A DNA stretch of 36,881 nt from Syntrophaceae bacterium (GCA_003141195.1 PLLC01000093.1:18443-55323); one strand, 5' to 3'. Counted from the first letter of the stretch, positions 23,093 to 31,149 are shown. The notes: generated from the sequence alone by a model not told the origin. A program made the numbers and translations.

Positions 23093-25030
23093 GTGACATC
23101 CTCGCCCAACCTTAGTAGTGGACCAACTAACTCCGTTCCCGATAAGGAATTTGATCAAAAAAGGCTGAACAGAAAGGTCCTCGCTCTTTCTATCGGCGCC
23201 CTAGGTGTGGTCTATGGAGATTTGGGGACGAGTCCCCTTTATACAATCAGGGAATGCTTCTACGGGACACACGCCATCGCGCCCACAATTGCCGACATAT
23301 TGGGCGCACTCTCGCTTATCTTCTGGACGTTGACCGCTGTCATAAGTATTAAATATGTCGTATTTATCCTCCGGGCAGACAACCGGGGCGAGGGCGGGAT
23401 ATTTGCTCTTCTTGGCCTGATCCCTACATCCGGGAGTAGCATGTCACCCCGAGTCCGCTCGATAGCAATGCTTGCCGGGGTTGTCGGGGCAGGGCTTCTC
23501 TACGGAGACGGCATCATTACTCCTGCCATCACGGTTCTTTCTGCCATTGAAGGGCTTGAGATTGCCACAAAAGCCGCAGCACCCGCGGTGCTGCCCCTTA
23601 CCTGTGTGGTGCTCCTTTTGCTTTTTCTTTTACAACATCAAGGAACCGCGCATATCGGCAAGCTATTCGGCCCGATTATGATGATTTGGTTTATGTCCAT
23701 TGCCGCCCTCGGGCTCGGCCAGATTATTCTTGAGCCACGGGTTTTGTACGCCATCAATCCGCTCTATGCCCTCGATTTCTTCGCGCATAACGGGCTTCAC
23801 GGGATAGTCGTTCTCGGTTCAGTCGTTCTCTGTATTACCGGCGGTGAGGCGCTCTACGCGGATCTTGGGCATTTCGGACGGCATGCTATAAGGTTCGCCT
23901 GGTTTTGGTTCGTCTATCCTGCTTTGCTCCTCAACTACTTCGGTCAGGGCGCTCTGTTGCTTGGACATCCTGAGATGAATATCAACCCCTTCTATGGAAC
24001 AGTGCCGAGGTTTCTCCTTTATCCCATGGTCGGTCTCACAACCATAGCCTCCGTAATAGCCTCTCAGGCCTTGATCTCCGGCGTCTTCTCACTGACGCAG
24101 CAGGCCATTCAGCTTGGCTTCTGTCCCCGTATACACATCGTCCATACATCACAAGATATAAGAGGCCAGATATATATCCCTTCCGTAAACTACGCCCTGA
24201 TGCTCGCCTGCATAGGCGTTGTCATCGGATTCGGCGAATCGAGTGGACTTGCCGGCGCTTACGGAATTGCCGTTACAGGGACCATGACCATCACTTCCTG
24301 CCTCTATTTTCTTGTGCTCACCCGCAACTGGAACTGGTCTCTCTGGAAGGCAGTACCGCTCGTAGGTATCTTCCTATTCTTTGACATTGCCTACTTCGGC
24401 GCAAATCTCCTCAAGGTTGCTACCGGAGGATGGTTTACTCTTCTTGTTGCGGCTCTCATTACAGTTGCCATGACCACCTGGAGGAGGGGGCGGGAAGAAC
24501 TCAAACGCAAACTGCTCGGCGCCAGGTTACCACTGGATCTCTTCATGTCCGATGTGGCAAAGCAAGGCCTGCCGAGAGTATCAGGCACAGCGGTATTCAT
24601 GACCGTGTCTCCTGAGGGAACGCCTCCGACTTTGCTCCACCATGTGAAACATAACCACATGTTGCATGAAAAAGTCGTGCTCCTTTCCATCCAGTCCGCC
24701 GATTTTCCAACTGTCCCAGCTGACGAAAGAGTGCAGGTGGGCGACCTGGGCGATGGCTTCTATCGGGTTGTGGCGCTCTACGGCTTTATGCAGCGGCCTG
24801 ATGTGCCGCAGATCATGAAAATCGCCGCCCGCCATGGACTTATGGCCGAACCTTTAACCACGACCTATTATCTAGGCAGAGAGACGCTTCTTACCATCGG
24901 CGACTCCAAGATGATGCGCTGGCGCAAGGCCCTTTTTGCCTTAATGTCGAGAAATGCAGGAAATCCAACCGCTTATTTCAAACTTCCGGCCAACCGGGTG
25001 GTGGAGTTCGGCACTCAGATAGAGTTGTAG
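23093..25030 (+). CDS. kup: KUP-family potassium uptake transporter
   Basis: This 645-residue potassium:proton symporter has normal Kup length. It has about twelve membrane helices and the family signature ALGVVYGDLGTSPLYT, then FILRADNRGEGGIFALL, GLLYGDGIITPAITVLSA, ALYADLGHFG and GAYGIAVTGTM. A soluble C-terminal domain of about 190 residues follows. The GTG at 23093 is chosen because GGAGG lies 7 bases upstream; the alternative TTG at 23045 has no ribosome site. The c-di-AMP riboswitch upstream indicates repression when c-di-AMP is high. Confidence 0.96.
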   Translation: MTSSPNLSSGPTNSVPDKEFDQKRLNRKVLALSIGALGVVYGDLGTSPLYTIRECFYGTHAIAPTIADILGALSLIFWTLTAVISIKYVVFILRADNRGEGGIFALLGLIPTSGSSMSPRVRSIAMLAGVVGAGLLYGDGIITPAITVLSAIEGLEIATKAAAPAVLPLTCVVLLLLFLLQHQGTAHIGKLFGPIMMIWFMSIAALGLGQIILEPRVLYAINPLYALDFFAHNGLHGIVVLGSVVLCITGGEALYADLGHFGRHAIRFAWFWFVYPALLLNYFGQGALLLGHPEMNINPFYGTVPRFLLYPMVGLTTIASVIASQALISGVFSLTQQAIQLGFCPRIHIVHTSQDIRGQIYIPSVNYALMLACIGVVIGFGESSGLAGAYGIAVTGTMTITSCLYFLVLTRNWNWSLWKAVPLVGIFLFFDIAYFGANLLKVATGGWFTLLVAALITVAMTTWRRGREELKRKLLGARLPLDLFMSDVAKQGLPRVSGTAVFMTVSPEGTPPTLLHHVKHNHMLHEKVVLLSIQSADFPTVPADERVQVGDLGDGFYRVVALYGFMQRPDVPQIMKIAARHGLMAEPLTTTYYLGRETLLTIGDSKMMRWRKALFALMSRNAGNPTAYFKLPANRVVEFGTQIEL

Positions 25031-25098
25031 TATCGATGTCATATCCTCAAAACACTCCTCGTCCATTGAGTCGAGTAGACCGGTTTTCTCCCAGTATT

Positions 25099-25223
25099 AC
25101 ACTTGACGACCTCGTAAAAAGTCGGAAAATGACCCTTTTTGAAAATTCGCACCTAATAATTACAGCAAGTTACAGAGCTACATTTGGCAAATTTTGACTT
25201 TTTACGAGCTCGTCACACTTGAC
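25099..25223. mobile_element. MITE-like element with terminal inverted repeats and direct repeats
   Basis: Nineteen-base inverted repeats (25105-25123 and 25196-25214; core CTCGTAAAAAGTC) differ at one position and bound about 110 bases of non-coding sequence. The flanks carry a direct repeat ACACTT (25099-25104 and 25215-25220), extendable to ACACTTGAC if the first GAC of the left arm is counted. This looks like a target duplication of a non-autonomous element. No transposase of the matching type is seen in the window. Confidence 0.7.
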
Positions 25224-25394
25224 TTCAGTCAATATTGAATACCGTTTGAAATAAAGTATGTCTGAGAAAATTGCAGAATGCTGCCTTACAGGAAGTTGTC
25301 CGTATCAATCCTGCCTCATCAGCCATCCACTCGGGCCTTCTGAAAAATCTTGCTGGGCTACAATTCCTTCCTGCCTAACCCCTGTCAAAAGTCA

Positions 25395-25416
25395 GCTGAT
25401 CCTTTATCCGATCAGC
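25395..25416 (-). terminator. Hairpin overlapping the selenoprotein stop
   Basis: GCTGATC-N8-GATCAGC, perfect 7-base arms spanning the TAA at 25404-25406, followed on the minus strand by TGACTTTTGAC. It is a possible weak terminator of the HU-selenoprotein transcript. Confidence 0.4.
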
Positions 25417-25628
25417 CTGGAGATTTCTCCATCACTGGGGAATCGCTGACCTTTAGTATTCAGCTTAGAGTAGATCAACTTGCCGTTACATTTTACATCA
25501 AAGATACCGCCACCGCCTTCGATCAATTTGATAATTGAGTCAGGATAATTTGCCTTCAATTCTGCCTCCACACGGGAAGCTTGAGGCAGATAGTTTCAAA
25601 CGCCACAATATTCAATAAAAATGTTCAT
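25404..25628 (-). CDS. SelW/SelT/SelH-family selenoprotein with in-frame UGA (selenocysteine)
   Basis: The 74-residue protein is read only if the TGA at 25598-25596 is selenocysteine. It reads MNIFIEYCGVU (U = residue 11), then NYLPQASRVEAELK, IEGGGGIFDVKCNGKLIYSK and RFPSDGEISRLIG before TAA. The CxxU redox motif and the GGGGIFxV...GKLIxSK...RxPxxGEI pattern are those of the Rdx (SelW-like) thioredoxin-fold family, which often uses selenocysteine. AGGAGG lies 5 bases before the ATG. An 8-base-pair hairpin begins 6 bases after the UGA, as a bacterial SECIS should. It lies 9 bases after the HU gene and is probably cotranslated with it. A redox role is expected; the partner is unknown. An ordinary stop at the UGA would leave a meaningless ten-residue peptide. 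Confidence 0.88.
25561..25590 (-). promoter_or_regulatory. SECIS-like hairpin of the selenoprotein
   Basis: On the minus strand TCTGCCTC (25590 side written as its complement) pairs with GAGGCAGA: arms 25583-25590 and 25561-25568, 14-base loop containing CCCGTG. It starts 6 bases downstream of the UGA inside the coding sequence, the position where bacterial SelB binds. Confidence 0.7.
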
Positions 25629-25637
25629 AACGCCTCC

Positions 25638-25913
25638 TCAACCATTCACTCTATCCTTCAATTCCCTCCCCACCTTGAAAAACGGCAACCTCTTGGAGTC
25701 CACCTGAGTCTTGGCACCGGTTTTTGGATTCCTTCCCGCATAGCTGCCATATTCTCTCACGGTGAAGCTCCCGAATCCCCTGATTTCAATCCTACCGCCC
25801 TTCTTGAGAGTATCGGTGAAACCGTCAAAGACCATGTTGACGATCTCAGATGCATTATTTTCAGTCAGGTTTTCTTTGGTGGATAAAGCGTCGATCAGAT
25901 CGGACTTGTTCAT
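25638..25913 (-). CDS. HU/IHF-family DNA-binding protein
   Basis: This 91-residue histone-like protein starts MNKSDLIDALSTKENLT. It has the family arm FGSFTVREYGSYAGRNPKTGAK with the conserved GRNPxTG and the intercalating proline, and ends FFKVGRELKDRVNG. It bends DNA as a dimer and acts in nucleoid structure or recombination. HU versus IHF subunit cannot be decided. The selenoprotein gene follows 9 bases after its stop. A GGAGG lies about 10 bases before the ATG. Confidence 0.95.
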   Translation of the reverse strand: MNKSDLIDALSTKENLTENNASEIVNMVFDGFTDTLKKGGRIEIRGFGSFTVREYGSYAGRNPKTGAKTQVDSKRLPFFKVGRELKDRVNG

Positions 25914-26133
25914 GTGTGTGGCTCCTCCGTGAAATTTGAATAGAAAGACGTCTCTGGAAGATGCAAGGGTCTATTGCCGTTGGAATCAATATACCGGGAT
26001 TTAAATGGAAATCAATAGCATTATTGAAAATCTTTAGGAAGAGCTTCTAATAACAGTGCCCCGTCCCGTTTTCGTCATAATCACTCCCTAAATCCATTAT
26101 ATCCCCCCCGCCTCTACATATATTACTTTATTG
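25914..26133. other. Spacer between divergent HU and DNA-binding protein genes
   Basis: AT-rich sequence that must hold the HU promoter on the minus strand. I see no convincing promoter match and no coding frame. Confidence 0.4.
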
Positions 26134-26148
26134 AAATGACTGTCATTT
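26134..26148. promoter_or_regulatory. Candidate operator, 15-base palindrome AAATGACTGTCATTT
   Basis: Perfect 7-base arms around a central T, about 105 bases before the gene at 26255. Related half sites GTCATG (26154) and AGTCATTT (26169) follow within 40 bases. The arrangement suggests a regulator-binding region; the regulator is unknown. Confidence 0.4.
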
Positions 26149-26254
26149 TAAATGTCATGTGATTCATCAGTCATTTCCACATATCCCCATCATCCCCTAA
26201 TCCACCAAGCACCCAATCCCCTTCATAACCCTTCAACAAACGGAGGAACCATGC

Positions 26255-26761
26255 ATGGAAACCGCCGACCAAGAAATCAGGAGAGAAAAAGTATTAATCC
26301 CGAGTGAGATGAGCAGAACAGAAATAATGCAAAAGTACGGTGTCTCGCCATCATGCGCATATGCTGCCATGAAGAAAGGCTGGCTAATCAAAAATTACAG
26401 CCGAAACCAGATCATCATCGACCGTGACCATTTCAACCCAGCGGTTTGCTACTCCATCGCCAAGCAAGTTTTCTGGAAAAAGTTTCGTTGGAATCCAGTC
26501 GCCATCTCCATCAAGGAAGACCTGATCCAGGAAGCGGTTTCACTCATGTTCATGCAAAGCGGAAAGATCAAGGCAGGCGCCAATGAGAAATACAACGATC
26601 GATATGGGTTCTGGTGGTGCGCCTACAATGCGATGCTGGCATATCTCAAGAAATGGATCAACCAGACCGAGCACGATGTGGAGCTCCAAGACGAACTCCA
26701 TCCGATGATGTTCAATGGAAATCGAAGATGGTCACCGGAATACGGATGGGGCTATTGTTGA
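26255..26761 (+). CDS. Probable DNA-binding protein, HTH plus sigma-like segment, unknown family
   Basis: This 168-residue protein has an N-terminal segment MSRTEIMQKYGVSPSCAYAAMKK that looks like a helix-turn-helix. A middle part, IKEDLIQEAVSLMFMQSGK through WCAYNAMLAYLKKW, weakly recalls region 2 of sigma-70-type factors. No region 4 is present. GGAGG lies 8 bases before the ATG at 26255. Base composition is AT-richer than the metabolic operons, and an IS remnant follows, which fits an accessory or phage-derived gene. Function is not established. Confidence 0.55.
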   Translation: METADQEIRREKVLIPSEMSRTEIMQKYGVSPSCAYAAMKKGWLIKNYSRNQIIIDRDHFNPAVCYSIAKQVFWKKFRWNPVAISIKEDLIQEAVSLMFMQSGKIKAGANEKYNDRYGFWWCAYNAMLAYLKKWINQTEHDVELQDELHPMMFNGNRRWSPEYGWGYC

Positions 26762-26785
26762 GATGGGTAACGGGGGGGATTAACC

Positions 26786-26866
26786 AGAGGGCCAGAGTGC
26801 ATGATCAATATCGGGGATAAGACGGAAGGGGATTATCTTTGCTTATTGAACGTGCCCTGGCCCTCT
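26786..26866. repeat. Inverted repeat AGAGGGCCAG / CTGGCCCTCT
   Basis: Perfect 10-base arms (26786-26795 and 26857-26866) enclose 61 bases between the DNA-binding gene and the IS remnant. It may be a terminator-like structure or ends of a small element; no direct repeats were noticed. Confidence 0.4.
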
Positions 26867-26926
26867 GTCTTGGGATGGGGATGGGGAGGGGGAGATGATG
26901 AGGGGATTTCTGTGTGGGCTATTTTT

Positions 26927-27123
26927 TTGAACCGAACAGAGATCTTCTACACCCTGAGAGAAGCACAGGTGCTGATTGAAAAATGGCGATTGGAATACAA
27001 CACGTTCAGGCCACACAGCTCCTTGAATTACCGCCCTCCGGCACCAGAGGCGTATCTGCATTGAGAAATAAAAATTGGCAGAATTCTAACTTTAAATGTG
27101 GTACATGTTCTGGGGGCAGGTCA
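26927..27123 (+). mobile_element. IS3-family transposase 3' remnant with right end
   Basis: The frame to 27064 encodes the last 46 residues of an IS3-type OrfB integrase (EIFYTLREAQVLIEKWRLEYNTFRPHSSL, then YRPPAPEA). The catalytic DDE residues are lost except possibly the C-terminal part; the sequence upstream of 26927 is unrelated. The right end of the element is probably GGGGGCAGGTCA, finishing at 27123, from its position and CA-type terminus. The left part is absent, so the element is dead. Confidence 0.75.
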
Positions 27124-27680
27124 ATTACTTAATCAAACTGTGCGTGTCGTTCCTCATTACGGCAACCGGTGGTTTCATCGCCAAACAACTGGGACTGGAG
27201 CTGCCGAAAACTGTTACACCTGTGGCCTGGGCCTTGATCGTCGGCGGTGTGGTAATTCTGTTTATCGAGCGTTACGTCGGCCATCGTCAGATCAGAGAAC
27301 AAGACTCATGGAAAGTCGCGGTTGTGGTCGGTCTGGGGCAGATACTCGCTGCCGTGTTTCCGGGCACTTCACGTTCTGCCGCCACCATCTTTGCAGCCAT
27401 GTTGGCCGGCTTGAGTTCACGTGCAGCGGCTACCGAGTTTGCGTTTTTGGTCGGCATCCCCACCATGTTTGCCGCCACGAGCTATGAACTGCTGAAAGTC
27501 ATTAAGAATGGCACGGCCGTGAATGAAGACTGGACCGCGCTCGGCATCGGTTTTATGGTGTCCGCCGCGGCGGCTTTCATTGCGGTCAAGTGGCTGTTGC
27601 GCTACATCCAGACTCACCAGTTCACCGTGTTTGCCTGGTATCGCATCGTGTTTGGTGCGGCGTTATTCTTCCTGGTGTGA
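27123..27680 (+). pseudogene. uppP: Undecaprenyl-diphosphatase gene beheaded by the IS3 remnant
   Basis: The frame encodes the C-terminal two thirds of UppP/BacA: AWALIVGGVVILFIERY, the catalytic PGTSRSAATIFAAMLAG, AFLVGIPTMFAATSYEL and AWYRIVFGAALFFLV. The N-terminal 80-90 residues, including the first conserved glutamate-rich active-site motif, are missing. Homology begins exactly at the IS end (27123). An ATG at 27096 inside the IS end gives an open frame of 194 codons, but the protein should be inactive. Intact UppP recycles the lipid carrier of cell-wall synthesis, so another copy must exist elsewhere. Confidence 0.8.
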
Positions 27681-27684
27681 TCTT

Positions 27685-30600
27685 ATGGATACCAAAAAGA
27701 TGTCCCCAAGCCGATACCGATTCCCATGGTTTCTGATCTTTGCCGTTGTGATCGGCGTGACAGCCCTGTTTTTCATCGGCCGTTACCGAATTGCCGTCGA
27801 TACGGACATCCTTGCCTCCCTCCCCCAGGGAGATCCCATCATCGCCGATGCCCGTAACGTAATCACGCATCACCCCATCCAGGAACGCATCGTCATCGAC
27901 ATCGGCCATCGGGGCAACAATCCGGAGCGGCTGATTGCGGAGGCGGTTTCACTGGAAAAAAGACTGCAGGACAGCGGCCTCTTCAAAACCGTGGGTTTAA
28001 GCCGGGAGCAACAGCTTTTTCCCGCTTTGATTGCCCATGTGACGGAGAATTTCTCCGTTCTCTTTAACGAAAGTGATCTTCAGGAGAAGATCGGCCCTCT
28101 CATTGTGCCGGAGAAAATCCGGGAGGCCCTGATGAAGGCCCGGGCAGAATTGACAGGACTCGAAGGAATCGGCCAGGCAGACATCATTGCACGGGATCCT
28201 CTGAGTTTCCGTAGCATCATCCTCGAACGGATGGCCCCCCTCGCGCCTTCCGGGAAGGTCGTCTTCTTCCAGGGGCAACTTCTGTCTGCGAACCGGAAGC
28301 ACCTGCTGATCATCGCTGAGCCTGTCACCTCGGGATATGACACAGCCTTCTCCCGAAAAGTCACCGCCCTGATCGCCGATGCAGGCCGCCAACTGGACAA
28401 GAAGTTTGCAGGCTCGGATACCTTAACCCTGACGCCAGTCGGGGCCTACCGCGCCGCCCTGGATAACGAGACAGCGGCCAAGACGGGCACCCACCGGGCC
28501 GTCTTTATCTCCACCATCGCCATCGCCTTTCTGTTGCTGCTGGGATTTCCCCGGCCCTGGATCGGTCTCCTGGCACTCCTCCCAGCCTTCGCGGGGACTA
28601 TGGTCGCCGTCTTCGTCTATTCCCTCTTTCAGAAATCCATCTCTGTTATGGCCATCGGTTTTGGCGGCGCCATCATTTCCTTCACCGTGGATTACGGGAT
28701 TGCCTACCTCCTTTTCCTGGACAGGCCTTATGAAACTCACGGCCTGGAGGCCACGAAGGAAGTCTGGTCCCTGGGGCTCCTGGCCATGCTGACGACAGCG
28801 GTCAGTTTCGCTTTCCTTTTCGTTGCCGGTTTTCCTGCCCTTTCTCAACTTGGCGCCTTTGCCGCCCTCGGCGTCGTTTTTACCTATATCTTTGTCCACG
28901 CCGTGTACCCGTTCCTGTTCCCGAAGGTGCCGCCAGCCAAGCGGGACGGTTTCCTACCGCTTCAAGGCATCGCCGATACGATGACCAAAGGGGGAATGAC
29001 GGCGGCATTTGCCGCGCTCCTTTTCGGCGCCGTGATGCTCTTTTTCGCGAAGCCCGATTTTCACGTAGATCTCCAGGCCATGAACAGCGTGAGCCGGGAG
29101 ACCCTGGCGGCGGAGAAGCTGATCCGTGGCGTGTGGGGAGATGTTTTCAGCCGGATCTTCCTTGCTGTGGAAGGGAAAACCCTGCCGGAACTTCATGCCC
29201 GGGAGGATCGCCTTGCCGGACTGCTGGAGGAGGAGTCGAAGAAGGGAACCGTGACCTCCGCCTTTGTCCCTTCGATGATCTTTCCCGGAGAGGAACGGGC
29301 GAAGGGGAATTTCGCCGCCTGGCAGGCCTTCTGGACGGCGGAGCGCATTGCGGAACTTCGGCGGTCCATGGCCCCGCTGTCGCAGGAGTTGGGCTTTTCA
29401 CCCCAGGCCTTTGACGGCTTCTTCGCCGCCCTGAAAGCGAAGACGTTCCGCGTCCCCGCTATTCCCCCGCCATTCTTTTCTCTTCTGAGCATCGTTAAGA
29501 AGCAGGACGGAAAAGGATGGACGCAATTCGCATCCGTTCAACCTGGACCAGCCTACAATGGGGAAATCTTTTACGAAAAAATGGCGGCAAGCGACTTGGC
29601 CAAGGTCTTTGATCCCGCCCTCTTCGGCGATCGCCTGGGCGGCGTCATCCTGAACGGATTCATCGATGTGGCCATGATCGTCGGCATCATGACCTTTCTC
29701 GTTTCCCTACTATATCTCTTCCACTTGCGTCTGACCCTGATTGCCCTCCTGCCTACGGCCTTTTCCCTCATCTGCACCATCGGGACGCTCCGCCTGTGCG
29801 GGCAGACCCTCGGCATCCCCGTGATTATCGTTTCCGCCGTTGTCATCGGCATGGGAACGGATTATGCCCTCTACCTCGTCCGGGCATACCAGCGTTACAT
29901 GAATGAAGATCACCCCTCCGTAAGGTTGATCCGCCTGTCTATTTTCCTGTCTTTTGCCACGACCTTCATTGGTTTCGGCGTCCTCGCCCTGTCCGGGCAC
30001 ACGCTCCTTAGGAGCGCTGGGCTGGCCCTGGCCCTGGGCATCGGCTATTCCTACCTGGGAACTGTCACCCTGGTACCGCCGCTTTTAAGACATCTTCTTG
30101 TTCCAGTGCCTTTCGGTTATGAACCCCTAACAGCGGGATCGAAAGAGCATGCCCGGCGGACCCGCCGCCACTACCGGAATATGGAAGGCTATCCCCGTCT
30201 GTTCTCCCGCTTAAAGCTGATGCTGGATCCAATGTTTCCCAGACTGGCCGGTTTCGTGCGGGACCCCCGAGTGATCCTTGATGTTGGAACGGGTTTCGGC
30301 ATCCCCGCGGTCTGGCTTCTGGAACTCTTTCCCTGCGCCTGTGTTTACGGCATCGAACCGGACAAGAAGCGCGTCCTGTTTGCCTCTATGGCTATCGGTG
30401 AAAGGGGCGCGGTGACCGTCGGCTCGGCGCCGCATATCCCGGAAGCGCCGCAGAAGGCGGACACCATCACCATGCTCGATATGCTCCATTATCTGAGCGA
30501 TAGGGACCTAGCACTGACCCTGTCAAGGCTTCGTGAGGCAGCCGCCTCGGAATGCAGGCTCATCATCAGGGCGACCATCCCCACAATGACGCAATCTCCT

Positions 30601-30771
30601 TGGACGAAGCGCATCGAACAGCTTCGCCTAAGGATCTTCACGATCCCATACTATTACCGGCAGATTTCGGATATCGAGAAAACCCTGCTGAATGCGGGAT
30701 TCCGGGTAACGAAGATCGAGCCCTCGGCCCCGGGACGGGAGGAACAATGGATCATAGCCGAGGCTGCGTGA
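27685..30771 (+). CDS. MMPL/RND-family exporter fused to a SAM-dependent methyltransferase
   Basis: The 1028-residue protein has a first part of about 830 residues that is an MMPL-type RND exporter. It has helix FLIFAVVIGVTALFFIG, a large periplasmic loop, helices around ISVMAIGFGGAIISFTVDYGI, a second loop, and a second set with VIVSAVVIGMGTDYALYLVRAYQRY. The conserved acidic residues in TVDYG and GTDYA are present. The last 180 residues form a class I methyltransferase: motif I ILDVGTGFGIPAVW near residue 865, acidic GIEPDKK, and DMLHYLSDRDL. The start at 27685 lies 5 bases after the uppP stop with a weak ribosome site. Such exporters accompany lipid or aryl-polyene clusters in other genomes, but no biosynthetic partner is here. 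Cargo is unknown. Confidence 0.85.
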   Translation: MDTKKMSPSRYRFPWFLIFAVVIGVTALFFIGRYRIAVDTDILASLPQGDPIIADARNVITHHPIQERIVIDIGHRGNNPERLIAEAVSLEKRLQDSGLFKTVGLSREQQLFPALIAHVTENFSVLFNESDLQEKIGPLIVPEKIREALMKARAELTGLEGIGQADIIARDPLSFRSIILERMAPLAPSGKVVFFQGQLLSANRKHLLIIAEPVTSGYDTAFSRKVTALIADAGRQLDKKFAGSDTLTLTPVGAYRAALDNETAAKTGTHRAVFISTIAIAFLLLLGFPRPWIGLLALLPAFAGTMVAVFVYSLFQKSISVMAIGFGGAIISFTVDYGIAYLLFLDRPYETHGLEATKEVWSLGLLAMLTTAVSFAFLFVAGFPALSQLGAFAALGVVFTYIFVHAVYPFLFPKVPPAKRDGFLPLQGIADTMTKGGMTAAFAALLFGAVMLFFAKPDFHVDLQAMNSVSRETLAAEKLIRGVWGDVFSRIFLAVEGKTLPELHAREDRLAGLLEEESKKGTVTSAFVPSMIFPGEERAKGNFAAWQAFWTAERIAELRRSMAPLSQELGFSPQAFDGFFAALKAKTFRVPAIPPPFFSLLSIVKKQDGKGWTQFASVQPGPAYNGEIFYEKMAASDLAKVFDPALFGDRLGGVILNGFIDVAMIVGIMTFLVSLLYLFHLRLTLIALLPTAFSLICTIGTLRLCGQTLGIPVIIVSAVVIGMGTDYALYLVRAYQRYMNEDHPSVRLIRLSIFLSFATTFIGFGVLALSGHTLLRSAGLALALGIGYSYLGTVTLVPPLLRHLLVPVPFGYEPLTAGSKEHARRTRRHYRNMEGYPRLFSRLKLMLDPMFPRLAGFVRDPRVILDVGTGFGIPAVWLLELFPCACVYGIEPDKKRVLFASMAIGERGAVTVGSAPHIPEAPQKADTITMLDMLHYLSDRDLALTLSRLREAAASECRLIIRATIPTMTQSPWTKRIEQLRLRIFTIPYYYRQISDIEKTLLNAGFRVTKIEPSAPGREEQWIIAEAA

Positions 30772-30871
30772 GAGATCGAACGGGTCAAGGCCAAGTCGAT
30801 GTAGTACCGGGAAGAAGTGGGAGTGATCTCCCGATCGAAATGTTGAAGGAACAGGCGCGGGAAAATATCCC

Positions 30872-30900
30872 TTGACAGGGCTGTCAAAATACAATAATTA
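30872..30900 (+). promoter_or_regulatory. Palindrome TTGACAGGGCTGTCAA over a possible -35 of the TRAP operon
   Basis: TTGACAG-GG-CTGTCAA (30872-30887) is perfectly symmetric. Its left half is a consensus -35 box; an imperfect -10 (AATAAT/TAATTA) lies at 30893-30900. This suggests a repressor-controlled promoter with a 240-base leader to dctP at 31150. Inferred from sequence only. Confidence 0.4.
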
Positions 30901-31003
30901 ACCGTCCGTTTCTAATCAATGAACGGAGTAAGATGAAAAGTGCACACAGCCTTCAGTAGATTCGACATTACCCGCATCCCCTTCTATACCTATATGTATT
31001 AAT

Positions 31004-31037
31004 GCCTGCTGTCTGTCCAGAGGACGGGCAAGCAGGC
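31004..31037 (+). promoter_or_regulatory. Strong leader hairpin upstream of the second TRAP operon
   Basis: GCCTGCT with GTCTGTCC pairs through a 3-base loop with GGACGGGC and AGCAGGC, about 15 pairs with one bulged A and two G-T pairs. No T-run follows, so it is not a standard terminator. It lies between the candidate promoter and dctP and may affect RNA stability or attenuation. Confidence 0.45.
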
Positions 31038-31149
31038 CTTCCCCCACAATAACCACCGTCATCCCCACTATTTAAATGTTTGTAATGGAAGCGGTCTTAT
31101 CGACTGAGAAAGCATTGTCTCAGCGAGTAAAAAAATAAGGAGGATAACC

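Noticed and set aside
25258-25449. 63-codon plus-strand ORF opposite the selenoprotein end
   Set aside because: No ribosome site and low-complexity content; the minus strand carries the SelW-like frame.
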